This document shows, in pieces, positions 7,283 through 13,926 of a stretch of DNA of 24,849 bases (the stretch's first letter is position 1; every line of letters starts with the position of its first letter). A program made the translations under genes and the position numbers. This DNA is from a virus. Below the pieces are notes generated by a model. The model made no database searches. It was given only the letters and a program-made list of their open reading frames with translations, and was not told the origin of the DNA. Location: IMG/VR virus record IMGVR_UViG_3300043395_001520, positions 1 to 24,849 of that record. The stretch is one strand, 5' to 3'.

Positions 7283-7617
7283 CTTGGGAAGAAAGAGCGT
7301 GCGGAGAGCCAAATAGGGGTAAGATAAACACTTTTTTTGTTTATCTTGTCGGCGACCGTCTGGCTGACGGCGTCGATGACATAGGCGTTGCCGTCTTTCT
7401 CAAACGTCGCCCCGGTCATCTCGCGGATGTGCTTGGCTTGCTTGGACAGGATGACCGCGTCGAAGTCCGCGAGTTCGACCTCGGCCTGTTTCATGTCCTG
7501 GATGGCGAACTGCCGGATGGCCTCGGTCTTGACGATCCACATCAGCACGATGGTCGAGTCGGGCAGGATGACGTTGATAGGCTGACAGGCGCCGAGCTTG
7601 GATGTCGTGGAGGTCAC
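7279..7617 (-). CDS. Hypothetical protein with AT-rich 3' end
   Basis: 112 residues from a GTG at 7617 inside a GTGA overlap with the upstream coiled-coil gene. The middle looks alpha/beta (DSTIVLMWIVKTEAI, DFDAVILSKQAKHIREMTGA). The C-terminal part is coded by a perfect AT-rich inverted repeat (7321-7347) and reads KINKKSVYL followed by TPIWLSARSFFPR. No family recognised. The AT-rich end contrasts with the GC-rich neighbours. Confidence 0.65.
   Translation of the reverse strand: MTSTTSKLGACQPINVILPDSTIVLMWIVKTEAIRQFAIQDMKQAEVELADFDAVILSKQAKHIREMTGATFEKDGNAYVIDAVSQTVADKINKKSVYLTPIWLSARSFFPR
7321..7347. repeat. Perfect 10-bp AT-rich inverted repeat inside a gene
   Basis: aagataaaca at 7321-7330 and tgtttatctt at 7338-7347 are exact inverted copies around a 7-base loop (c plus six t). 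It is an AT island in a GC-rich region. No U-tract follows on either strand, so it is not a standard terminator. On the coding strand it includes a run of seven A. Confidence 0.75.
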
Positions 7618-8087
7618 GGCTGGCCTCCCTTGGCGGAGTTCAACGCATCCTTAAAGGCAAGCGATGCTGTCCTAGCCATAAGTCGAGCGTCCTCATTAGC
7701 AAACATAGCCAGCCTATCCATAGCATCAGAGTAGGCATCCCCCGCCTTGGTCAGCCGCTCGACCTCGGCCTTGAGGCGGGCGTTCTCGGCTTCAAGCCGG
7801 GCAATCGCGTCCTTCCTGTCCTTATGCAGACCACCAGAGTCCACGTTGTCTTGATACATTTTGAAGCCAACTTGTGCGAGTGCGTTCTGTTCAATCTGAA
7901 GTCGTAGGCTTTGCTTGAGTCGATCATTCTCGACCGACAGCGTCCAGACCACCCCATCCGACTTCTCAAGGTCGGCTTTAAGTTGGTCGCGCTCGGCCTT
8001 CAGATTGGCCAATTCGCCCTTCAGCGCCATCAGCTCGTTGGACTGATACAGGGCGTTCACCGCGTTCTGGATGAAATCGTGGCTCAT
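7614..8087 (-). CDS. Coiled-coil protein downstream of ERF
   Basis: 157 residues with two coiled coils: ~20-62 (ELANLKAERDQLKADLEKSD) and ~95-125 (ARLEAENARLKAEVERLTKA). No catalytic motif seen. The ATG overlaps the ERF stop (ATGA, 8084-8087) and its own TGA overlaps the next GTG. Parts of the gene (about 7640-7740 and 7840-7960) are visibly less GC-rich than the flanks. Probably an oligomeric accessory of the recombination module, but this is inference. Confidence 0.75.
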   Translation of the reverse strand: MSHDFIQNAVNALYQSNELMALKGELANLKAERDQLKADLEKSDGVVWTLSVENDRLKQSLRLQIEQNALAQVGFKMYQDNVDSGGLHKDRKDAIARLEAENARLKAEVERLTKAGDAYSDAMDRLAMFANEDARLMARTASLAFKDALNSAKGGQP

Positions 8088-8671
8088 TTGGCGGCGTTGC
8101 GGACGGCCTGTTCAAAGGCGTGGTTGGTGAGGACGGCGGCCTGTTCCGAGGACAAGTCCTTGAGGCCTTGTCCAGGCTTAAGCCAGCCCTTGGTGATCAG
8201 GATTTCCACGGCGGCCTTCTCGTACTTCAGCTCGCCCATGAAGACCTTCGGGGCTTGGGGCTTGGGTGCGGACGCCTGATGGCCGTCGTCGTCGAGGTCG
8301 ACCGAGATGCCGCAAGCCGTCTGGATGGACTGCCGGCGGATGTAGGTGATGGCACCACCGACCTGTTGCGCCGTGAGGCCGTCGGCCTTGACCATCAGTT
8401 TCCCGAAGGAGAAGAGATGGCCGGACGAGTGCAGGAACGAAGTGGACACGCCGACCTTGCCTTCCTCGGTCTCGAGGACTTGGACGAGGGCGAGGTTATG
8501 TTCCTTCAGGACGGGCTTCACCGCGTCGAGCAGGGCGTCGAGCGAGACGTAGCGGGCCTTGAAGGCGGGGTTCAGTCGGTTGGCCCCGACGTTCTCCATC
8601 TTGGCGAGGGCGCCGATCAGGTCGAAGTAGGGATTGGTCTGCTCCTGGGGAGCGGTTTCTTTTTTGCTCAT
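8084..8671 (-). CDS. erf: ERF-family single-strand annealing protein
   Basis: 195 residues. The ERF core spans ~14-130: PYFDLIGALAKMENVG, NPAFKARYVSLDALLDAVKP (34-53), LTAQQVGGAITYIRRQSIQT (99-118) and the closing CGISVDLDDDG. The rest is a Pro/Ala linker and a helical tail that probably contacts partners. ERF proteins anneal complementary single strands in phage recombination and genome circularisation. The ATG at 8671 is preceded by CCAACCCAACCCACACAAGCC without a Shine-Dalgarno. The gene heads the overlap-linked module that ends near the PD-(D/E)XK nuclease. Confidence 0.92.
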   Translation of the reverse strand: MSKKETAPQEQTNPYFDLIGALAKMENVGANRLNPAFKARYVSLDALLDAVKPVLKEHNLALVQVLETEEGKVGVSTSFLHSSGHLFSFGKLMVKADGLTAQQVGGAITYIRRQSIQTACGISVDLDDDGHQASAPKPQAPKVFMGELKYEKAAVEILITKGWLKPGQGLKDLSSEQAAVLTNHAFEQAVRNAAK

Positions 8672-8702
8672 GGCTTGTGTGGGTTGGGTTGGTGGGAAAA
8701 GA

Positions 8703-8921
8703 TTAGGGGAAGGTCGTCATCTCGTCGATGGTCTTCTGGGAGATGCAGCGCAGGTGGTTGTCGTGGGACAGGAACCAATAGCGGGTCTGCCCGGCGAGGC
8801 GGGGCTTCAGCTTGCGGGCCACCGTGCCGTCGGAGAGGACGATGTAGGACGAGCCGTTGAGTTCGCGGTAGGTCGCAGGTGCTTTGGCTTCGGGATTGGT
8901 CTTGGTTTGTTTCTTGAGCAT
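8703..8921 (-). CDS. Small hypothetical protein before ERF
   Basis: 72 residues: a Lys-rich N-terminus, then YRELNGSSYIVLSDGTVARK and RYWFLSHDNHLRCISQKTIDE. The SDGTVARKLKP turn resembles short NUMOD-like modules associated with DNA-binding nucleases, but the match is only by eye. The ATG at 8921 sits 7 bp from three GTTAAG boxes spaced exactly 10 bp apart, a likely control site. Confidence 0.65.
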   Translation of the reverse strand: MLKKQTKTNPEAKAPATYRELNGSSYIVLSDGTVARKLKPRLAGQTRYWFLSHDNHLRCISQKTIDEMTTFP

Positions 8922-8928
8922 AACAAAT

Positions 8929-8954
8929 GTTAAGGAATGTTAAGTTTGGTTAAG
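8929..8954. promoter_or_regulatory. Three GTTAAG boxes at exact 10-bp spacing
   Basis: gttaag occurs at 8929-8934, 8939-8944 and 8949-8954 on the plus strand (CTTAAC on the coding strand), 7 bp upstream of the ATG at 8921. The one-turn phasing puts the sites on the same DNA face, as for operators or curved DNA. A fourth copy lies in the hairpin at 9046-9051. Confidence 0.6.
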
Positions 8955-9039
8955 TTGGAGTTCCCGGCCGCTGCAAGACTCTCACTTGCTTCATCATTCG
9001 TCACGCACCTATTTACTAGTATTGATGCGCTTCTAGTGA

Positions 9040-9059
9040 TGCCGGGTTAAGACCCGGTG
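9040..9059. other. Short GC hairpin
   Basis: ccgggt (9042-9047) and acccgg (9052-9057) form a perfect stem around the loop taag. On plus-strand RNA two further G-U pairs extend it; on the coding strand these become A-C mismatches. No U-run follows, so it is not an intrinsic terminator, and it does not complete a tRNA. Confidence 0.45.
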
Positions 9060-9095
9060 CTTCGTAGGTTTCAGCTCTATGCGGCTTTATCCGTT

Positions 9096-9407
9096 TTAGG
9101 GATTGGGAACGTAAGGGTTTAGGTCGGTGATGCCGTGTCCAAGTGCGACCCTGGACTGGTATCTTTCAAGAATAAGGCCTTGGACGTAGGATTGCAGGAT
9201 GCCACGAGAGATGCAGACTTGTCCAATCTTGTGTAGGTCGACATCGACGATGGCGTGTTGTTTGTAGCCCTTGTAGGTCGTCCAATCGATGCGATAACGG
9301 ACGCACTGCATCTTCCGTTTGATTGAAGTAATCAGATGGGCGTAAATAGGAAGGTCAATGCCGTCTATGCGGATTGAACAATAGAGCTCTGGCTTCCTTG
9401 AAAGCAT
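9096..9407 (-). CDS. Hypothetical protein of lower GC
   Basis: 103 residues, unrecognised: MLSRKPELYCSIRIDGIDLP, then KRKMQCVRYRIDWTTYKGYKQ and DVDLHKIGQVCISRGILQSY. The strand-rich start and basic middle suggest a compact nucleic-acid or protein-binding domain, without a motif to name it. It starts 2 bp after the resolvase stop. The gene is visibly poorer in G+C than its neighbours, which suggests separate origin. Confidence 0.65.
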   Translation of the reverse strand: MLSRKPELYCSIRIDGIDLPIYAHLITSIKRKMQCVRYRIDWTTYKGYKQHAIVDVDLHKIGQVCISRGILQSYVQGLILERYQSRVALGHGITDLNPYVPNP

Positions 9408-9409
9408 CG

Positions 9410-9880
9410 TCAGTTGATGGCACCGCGTTTGGCGGCGTCAAGGATGAGGAGGGCGTCGGCGTTCCAGAGGGTCACGTCCTCGTCGGGGAAGAGTTCGGCC
9501 GCTCGGGCCTTCAGGACGTTCTTCCATTGGGTGCCGGTGCGGTCGCCCTTCGTGCCGACTGGGTGGGCCTTCATCCAGATCGCGGGCTTCACGCGGTGGA
9601 CCTCCCAGCCCATGCCGATGGCGGCGCCGTAGAGGATGCCCGTGTTCCACATGAGCTTACCGATACTCGACCCGGGCACGGCCTTGCCCGCGAAGAGCGG
9701 AGGCTCCTCAAGGTAAAGGACCACGCGGCCTTTGGCTAGGTGGATGTCCTTGATGAGGTTCACCACGTCCCAATCGGTGCCGGGCATCTTGTGGACCTCG
9801 GTGGTGCCTTCGGACGGGGTGAAGACGGCGATGCCTCCGTTTACTCCAGGGTCGACGGCCACGATGGTTGGCTTGTTCAT
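9410..9880 (-). CDS. RuvC-like Holliday junction resolvase
   Basis: 156 residues with an RNase H-like fold signature: VAVDPGVNGGIAVF with D10, a second strand ending VVLYLEEPP with E58/E59, and NADALLILDAA with D142 and D148 near the C-terminus. These four acidic positions are the metal ligands of RuvC-type resolvases. It would cut branched recombination or replication intermediates before packaging, partnering ERF and the exonuclease. The start overlaps the transglycosylase stop by one base (TAATG). Confidence 0.85.
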   Translation of the reverse strand: MNKPTIVAVDPGVNGGIAVFTPSEGTTEVHKMPGTDWDVVNLIKDIHLAKGRVVLYLEEPPLFAGKAVPGSSIGKLMWNTGILYGAAIGMGWEVHRVKPAIWMKAHPVGTKGDRTGTQWKNVLKARAAELFPDEDVTLWNADALLILDAAKRGAIN

Positions 9881-10320
9881 TATTTCGAGCGCGGGTCTCG
9901 GTTAATCCGAGCGACCACGATGCGAGTGATGGCTGGGCAACGGCGTAGGTCAAACCCTTTAGATTTGAAACCAGCGAAGCCGAGCTGATGGGCGGCGTAG
10001 ACTTCGCCGATCGTGGGCTTCCTGCCCAGCGCCGTCGTCAGCCTGTCCTCAAGGTAGGTCAGCCAAGAGGTGGCGTATTCCCGCCCCACGCCCGCGTCCG
10101 TGGACCAAGTGCCGTACCCGTAGGTCGGAAGGCCGTGGCGGGCACGCCAGAGGGTCGTATCGGCCCACGCAGCGGGGAAGAACTGCAGGAGGCCACGCTC
10201 GCCCAGTCGCCCGATGGCGTTGGGGTTGCCGGAGGACTCGACCTGAATGACGGCCTCGACCTGTCCAGGGGTGATGGCTTGCAGGGAGGCGGAGGCCAGA
10301 AGGATGGCGAGGAGCCTCAT
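9880..10320 (-). CDS. Secreted lytic transglycosylase (endolysin candidate)
   Basis: 146 residues from ATG 10320, which overlaps the preceding TGA (ATGA). A short signal peptide-like start (MRLLAILLASASLQA) is followed by an SLT/goose-lysozyme-like domain: VIQVESSGNPNAIG with catalytic E28, GERGLLQFFPAAW at 40-52, and EVYAAHQLGFAGFKSKGF at 106-123. It would cleave peptidoglycan glycan strands in the periplasm. It is the only murein hydrolase seen, so it probably acts as the lysis enzyme, although it lies about 3.5 kb away from the holin genes. Export by the signal would make it partly holin-independent. Confidence 0.85.
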   Translation of the reverse strand: MRLLAILLASASLQAITPGQVEAVIQVESSGNPNAIGRLGERGLLQFFPAAWADTTLWRARHGLPTYGYGTWSTDAGVGREYATSWLTYLEDRLTTALGRKPTIGEVYAAHQLGFAGFKSKGFDLRRCPAITRIVVARINRDPRSK

Positions 10321-10631
10321 CGTCCGTCGATGCTGGGGTGGACCGAGCCGGCGTCCTTCTCGCCGTTGCGGTCGACATAGGACCAAGTCAGCAGGGCACG
10401 GCAGCCGGTGGTGAGGTTCGCGTAGATCGTCACGGCCTTGCATCCGTGGGACAGGCGGAGGTTGTCCTCGGCGATGGCGGCGCAGAGCTGGATACGCTCG
10501 CGGGCAAACTTGTCGGTCCAGTCGCCCTGCAGGACGCGGTCGCGGGCGTAGGCAATCTGGTAGGACAGCCCACGGATGACGTGGGAAGGCGAAGCCAGCA
10601 TATCGGGGAGGTGGGACATGGGGTCGGGCAT
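10317..10631 (-). CDS. Hypothetical protein before the transglycosylase
   Basis: 104 residues, or 100 if the second Met (10619) is used. Contents: HVIRGLSYQIAYARDRVLQG, a helical middle (FARERIQLCAAIAEDNLRL) and AVTIYANLTTGCRALLTWSY. No family recognised. ATGA overlap with the transglycosylase suggests joint expression. The leader is CCCAACCAAATAATCCC with no Shine-Dalgarno. Confidence 0.7.
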   Translation of the reverse strand: MPDPMSHLPDMLASPSHVIRGLSYQIAYARDRVLQGDWTDKFARERIQLCAAIAEDNLRLSHGCKAVTIYANLTTGCRALLTWSYVDRNGEKDAGSVHPSIDGR

Positions 10632-10635
10632 GGGA

Positions 10636-12234
10636 TTATTTGGTTGGGTTGTTGAGGGAAAGTTCTACGCGGGCGATTTGCTCGCCGATCCAGCGCATCA
10701 CGGGGACGGCCATCGAGTTGCCGGCGCACTTGTAGCGTGGGCCGTCTGGGCATTGGTCGGCGGGCTTGCCCTTCCAAGGGATTTGCGACCAGTTGTCTGG
10801 GAAGCCCTGGAGTCGCTCGCACTCGACAGGAGTTAGGCGACGGACGGCCATAGGTGCTTGGGGAGTCAAAACGGCTCCGTAATGATTGACGTCAGATGCA
10901 GAAGACGAAAGAGCTTGGTTGGTGTTTGCTACGCTTTGATTATAGGTATCAAAAGCAATAGGGTGAACAATATGCGGCATCTGGTCGCCCATAGTAGCCT
11001 TGAGCGTAGTGGTCGCAACGGTCGATGGGTCAGCACCAGCCTCGCGCGGGAGGTTGCCGGGCTGGAAGGTGATGGCGTCCACCACCGCGTGGGTAGGATA
11101 AGCCACGGCGTGTTTGTCGCCTTGTGTTAGAGTATTCATTGGGTCGCCAGGCTGGCCGATGCCAAGGCCGTTGCCTTTGCCGTCCTGCTTATTGCCGTGC
11201 TTTCCGGCAAAACGAGTAGCTTGATCGTGAATAGGGATTACCGGCTCAACCACCGCGTGGGTCGTGCGGGTGTCGCCGAGGTCGAAGTTGTTGAGCGTGT
11301 TGCTCGCATCGGCCACGACCCAAACTTCATCATCCGTAGTTGACTGCGCCCGCTTGGACTTGCGGAAGGGGACACCGACGGCGTGCGGGCCGCGGGCAAC
11401 CAGCGAGTCCATCACGTCAGTCTGCTCGATGTGCGGTTCGTACTGGGCGTTCTCGCCTTGATTGAAAGCGGCCCGGTCGATGACGACGGGCTGTTCATGC
11501 GGAATCAAACGCCCTGTGTAGGCGTCTTGTCCAGAGTATGCTCCGGGGTGGGCGTCGGCGCAGAGGGTTCCGACAGTCCTTGGCAAGCCTGCCTCAACGC
11601 CTGCTCCAGCATCGGCGGCAGTTGTTTGCCCCTTCTTTCGGCGCGGCGCAGGATTCCAGCACACGCTTTCGGGCTTAAGAAGAACCGAGGCGGCAACGTC
11701 CCGACCTCCAAGACTTGCGACAACGAAGACTCGACGACGGCGTTGGGGAACTCCGAAGTATTGAGCGTCCAAGACCCGGTAGGCCCACCCATACCCGAGC
11801 TGTTCCAACGCCCCGAGGAAGGAACCAAAGTCCCGTCCTCCGCCCGATGACAGGACGCCAGGGACGTTTTCCCAGACGATCCAGCGGGGTTTGAGCTTAT
11901 CAGCGAGTCCAAGAAAGACGAGGGCGAGGTTGCCGCGGGGGTCGGCGAGTCCTTTGCGGAGGCCGGCGACGGAGAAGGATTGGCAAGGTGTTCCTCCGAC
12001 CAGAAGGTCGATTGAATCGGGTTCGATGGGCCAGGATTGGTATTCGGTGAGTGAGCCATAGTTTGGTGTGTTGGGAAAGCGGTGTTTGAGGACGGCGCAG
12101 GGGAAGGGTTCGATTTCGGAGAAGCCGACGGCCTTCCAGCCAAGGGGTTCCCAAGCTACGGACGCGGCTTCCATGCCGGAGCAGACGGAAAGGAAACGAA
12201 AAGGGACTTGAGGGGTTGATGGTTGGGTGGTCAT
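10636..12234 (-). CDS. DNA cytosine-5 methyltransferase (Dcm type)
   Basis: 532 residues from ATG 12234. Motif I is FLSVCSGMEAA (14-24); motif IV is GGTPCQSFSVAG with catalytic C84; motif VI is WENVPGV (121-127); motif VIII is FGVPQRRRRVFVV (160-172); the C-terminus holds RRLTPVECERLQGFPDNW and motif X GNSMAVPVMRWIGE. A long variable insert (~180-455) with short repeats (THAVV and similar) separates the catalytic part from the end, as in many phage Dcm enzymes. It would methylate cytosine C5 and protect phage DNA from host restriction; no nuclease partner is seen. The frame stays open about 97 codons further upstream, see the separate entry. GC dips at about 10860-11010. Confidence 0.95.
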   Translation of the reverse strand: MTTQPSTPQVPFRFLSVCSGMEAASVAWEPLGWKAVGFSEIEPFPCAVLKHRFPNTPNYGSLTEYQSWPIEPDSIDLLVGGTPCQSFSVAGLRKGLADPRGNLALVFLGLADKLKPRWIVWENVPGVLSSGGGRDFGSFLGALEQLGYGWAYRVLDAQYFGVPQRRRRVFVVASLGGRDVAASVLLKPESVCWNPAPRRKKGQTTAADAGAGVEAGLPRTVGTLCADAHPGAYSGQDAYTGRLIPHEQPVVIDRAAFNQGENAQYEPHIEQTDVMDSLVARGPHAVGVPFRKSKRAQSTTDDEVWVVADASNTLNNFDLGDTRTTHAVVEPVIPIHDQATRFAGKHGNKQDGKGNGLGIGQPGDPMNTLTQGDKHAVAYPTHAVVDAITFQPGNLPREAGADPSTVATTTLKATMGDQMPHIVHPIAFDTYNQSVANTNQALSSSASDVNHYGAVLTPQAPMAVRRLTPVECERLQGFPDNWSQIPWKGKPADQCPDGPRYKCAGNSMAVPVMRWIGEQIARVELSLNNPTK

Positions 12235-12526
12235 AGGATTTGGCTTAATGAAAGGTTGTTGTTGGCGGGCTTCGTGGACGGCCTTGATTTCCTCAAGGGC
12301 TTCGTCGGAGCAACCGCCTCGGCTGCCTTTGCAAGTCGTGATCGTAGGGGAGATGATTGGCTTCATAGCGCAGATGAACTGGTCTTGGGTGCTGGCGATG
12401 GTGAAGGTCTTGTCGATGTACCACAAGGCTCCAGTCCCGCCTTTCTCATTGGGGCGCACGGCTCCGCCCTTTGTGCCGGAGTAGTTCCCCCCCCACGGAC
12501 CTTGAACGCGATAGGCAGCACAATGA
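12235..12526 (-). other. Open in-frame segment upstream of the methyltransferase
   Basis: The methyltransferase frame is open back to a TTG at 12576. From about 12520 it reads like coding sequence (GNYSGTKGGAVRPNEKGG, then LWYIDKTFTIASTQDQFI, then PTITTCKGSRGGCSDEALEE). The FTIASTQDQ piece resembles parts of the variable insert of phage Dcm enzymes, from memory. A run of eight G (12487-12494) lies near its start, and another frame before the run reads LPIAFKVRGG, which also looks Dcm-like. It could be a longer N-terminus, a remnant of a second enzyme, or a separate gene broken at the run. Confidence 0.5.
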
Positions 12527-12637
12527 TTAGTAGCGGGGGTTGTCGATGATCTCGATGACGTTGGGGCCGTCCGCAAGGGCGAGGACGAGCAGCGTCAGGG
12601 CGGCGATGGCGAGGAGGATGAGGATGAGGCGGGTCAT
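12527..12637 (-). CDS. 36-residue single-span membrane peptide
   Basis: Starts at ATG 12637, four bases after the preceding stop (TAACCCAATG), and ends with TAA at 12527-12529. Residues 1-22 form one hydrophobic helix after an initial MTR (LILILLAIAALTLLVLALA); the polar tail reads DGPNVIEIIDNPRY. Size and form match small phage membrane peptides of unknown role; a holin- or inhibitor-like function is possible but not shown. Confidence 0.6.
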   Translation of the reverse strand: MTRLILILLAIAALTLLVLALADGPNVIEIIDNPRY

Positions 12638-12641
12638 TGGG

Positions 12642-13187
12642 TTAGATGGCGAAGTGGGCGATGATTTCAGCGTCGGTCATTTCGGCGATGAGGATGGTGA
12701 AGCCTTCAACCTTGCGGGCAACCTCGATTGCTTGCGGTCGGTTGAGGTCGTTCACGCCCTTGATGCTGCGATAGGAACCTTTGCCGACCTTGTCGGTGAG
12801 GAACCAGACGGACTTCACGGCGTCCTTGCGGATTTTAGCGACTCGCTTCTTCTGGGCATCCGCTCGGTCACGACGCTCGACGGCGATGTCGATGAGGTTG
12901 TCGAAGGTGAAGCCAGAGTCGGCTAGGAACTCCCAGCCTTCCACATCGGTCGGGCTGATGGACTTGGCGAACGCCTCGGCGGTCACGCGAGCGGCGTCGT
13001 TCACATAGTGGATGAAGGTGCTACCGCCGTGACCTTCGTTGGACGCTTCGCCAATCGCCTTGCCGTCGATGCAGACGATGGCGGTGAAGCAGATGGTTTC
13101 CTCGCTCATCCACTTGACGGTCTTGAAGGACTTCAAGGTGAGGCGCGAGAGGTTGTGGGCGGTGGTGGTGTTGGCTTGGGTGGTCAT
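12642..13187 (-). CDS. Hypothetical protein of the early operon
   Basis: 181 residues, unrecognised. The N-terminal half has strands (ETICFTAIVCIDGKAIGEAS) and a GHGGSTFIHYVND turn; the middle is helical and charged (VERRDRADAQKKRVAKIRKD); the end reads ARKVEGFTILIAEMTDAEII. The ATG at 13187 has the leader CTCACCCAACCCAT and no Shine-Dalgarno. It is second in the operon behind the promoter near 13480. Confidence 0.75.
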   Translation of the reverse strand: MTTQANTTTAHNLSRLTLKSFKTVKWMSEETICFTAIVCIDGKAIGEASNEGHGGSTFIHYVNDAARVTAEAFAKSISPTDVEGWEFLADSGFTFDNLIDIAVERRDRADAQKKRVAKIRKDAVKSVWFLTDKVGKGSYRSIKGVNDLNRPQAIEVARKVEGFTILIAEMTDAEIIAHFAI

Positions 13188-13211
13188 ATGGGTTGGGTGA
13201 GCCTATGAAGA

Positions 13212-13427
13212 TTACTCGGCTTCCTGGCCGTTGATGCATTCGGTCATCGTGTGAGCAGTATCACCGAACACCAGCATCGATGCTTCGTTTTCAATCGCGT
13301 CGGCTTTATCGACTGCACGGTTATATCGGAACGAACCGTATTCGTTGCGATCACGAATGGCGATTTGGTTGTGCCACTTAGCAGACAGTTCGATGATTTT
13401 GTTTTGGATTTCGGCGGTGGTGTTCAT
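13212..13427 (-). CDS. Small hypothetical protein, first gene after the promoter
   Basis: 71 residues from ATG 13427: MNTTAEIQNKIIELSAKWHN, then RDRNEYGSFRYNRAVDKADA and an acidic end. Helical, no family. An upstream in-frame ATG (13451) would be at or before the expected transcription start of the promoter at 13455-13482, so 13427 is preferred, giving a leader of about 20 bases that ends CACCAAGCC. First-in-operon position would suit an early host-takeover protein; this is inference. Confidence 0.65.
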   Translation of the reverse strand: MNTTAEIQNKIIELSAKWHNQIAIRDRNEYGSFRYNRAVDKADAIENEASMLVFGDTAHTMTECINGQEAE

Positions 13428-13454
13428 GGCTTGGTGTATTGGGTACGCCATTGA

Positions 13455-13482
13455 GTTATGAGGTCTTTAGGTCTCACGTCAA
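13455..13482 (-). promoter_or_regulatory. Sigma-70-like promoter
   Basis: On the minus strand TTGACG (13477-13482) and CATAAC (13455-13460) are separated by 16 bp, matching 5 of 6 and 4 of 6 consensus bases. It lies between the convergent ends of the lysis region and the early operon and would start transcription near 13448. The region upstream is AT-rich compared with the genome. Confidence 0.65.
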
Positions 13483-13489
13483 CACCTTT

Positions 13490-13502
13490 CTAAACTATTT
13501 AG
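13490..13502. promoter_or_regulatory. 13-bp palindrome next to the promoter
   Basis: ctaaa-cta-tttag is a perfect 5-bp inverted repeat around 3 bp, centred about 14 bp upstream of the -35 box on the minus strand. This is a place where activators or repressors commonly bind. Confidence 0.5.
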
Positions 13503-13599
13503 CAAAACCCCCATTTGGACACTTTACCCCCCTTTAGTTGGCAAAGGAAGCCGACCGAGGGTGGTTATGGAAACCCACATTAGACCCCCTTGGCTTGCC

Positions 13600-13926
13600 C
13601 TAGGAAGCCTTTTGACGGCGGAAGCGTAGGAAGACCGCCACCCCCACCCCTAGGCACCCGACCGCCAACGCCCATCCAAGGTCGCGGCAGGCCTTCAGCC
13701 CTTGGGTCGCCGTGGTCAGTTGCCCTTCCAGCTTAGCGTCGTCGCTCTTCGTCCCGGCGTCCGTGATGATCAGAGCCATCGTCTGGGAGTCTTGGAACGA
13801 GTTGAGGATGTAGTCCGTGATGAAGGCCACGGCCACCGCAGCTAGGCCAGCGCACGCGACAAGGGCCACCGTCGCCCAGAGGAGGTTCGCCTCACTTTCG
13901 CTTGGCTGGCTTCTTGGCTTTGCCAT
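13600..13926 (-). CDS. Two-TM membrane protein of the lysis cassette
   Basis: 108 residues. TM1 is at ~15-41 (LLWATVALVACAGLAAVAVA), TM2 at ~83-102 (LGWALAVGCLGVGVAVFLRF) with a basic RFRRQKAS end; a soluble loop of about 40 residues lies between. The start at 13926 lies inside the end of the holin gene (35-bp overlap). Placement directly behind a LydA-like holin suggests a second holin, antiholin or spanin-associated protein; the family is not recognised. Confidence 0.7.
   Translation of the reverse strand: MAKPRSQPSESEANLLWATVALVACAGLAAVAVAFITDYILNSFQDSQTMALIITDAGTKSDDAKLEGQLTTATQGLKACRDLGWALAVGCLGVGVAVFLRFRRQKAS

Larger units (their letters stand above)
8922..9095. other. Intergenic regulatory gap before the recombination module
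   Basis: 174 bp with lower GC than its surroundings. It contains three phased GTTAAG boxes next to the downstream start codon, a 6-bp perfect hairpin (9042-9057) and an ACTAG/CTAGT inverted pair near 9015-9037. No stop-linked U-tract and no convincing sigma-70 promoter was found. No gene or tRNA could be supported here. Confidence 0.5.

Noticed and set aside
7016-7331. Possible frameshift at the A7 run joining the genes at 7279 and 6678
   Set aside because: The joined reading is Arg/Pro-rich shadow sequence, and each gene already has a proper overlap-coupled start.
9040-9090. tRNA or intrinsic terminator at the GC hairpin
   Set aside because: The stem-loop has a 4-base loop and no U-run, and no acceptor or T-arm partner could be found.
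11505-12143. 212-codon minus frame inside the methyltransferase
   Set aside because: Ser/Pro-rich product in another frame of a gene with all methyltransferase motifs.
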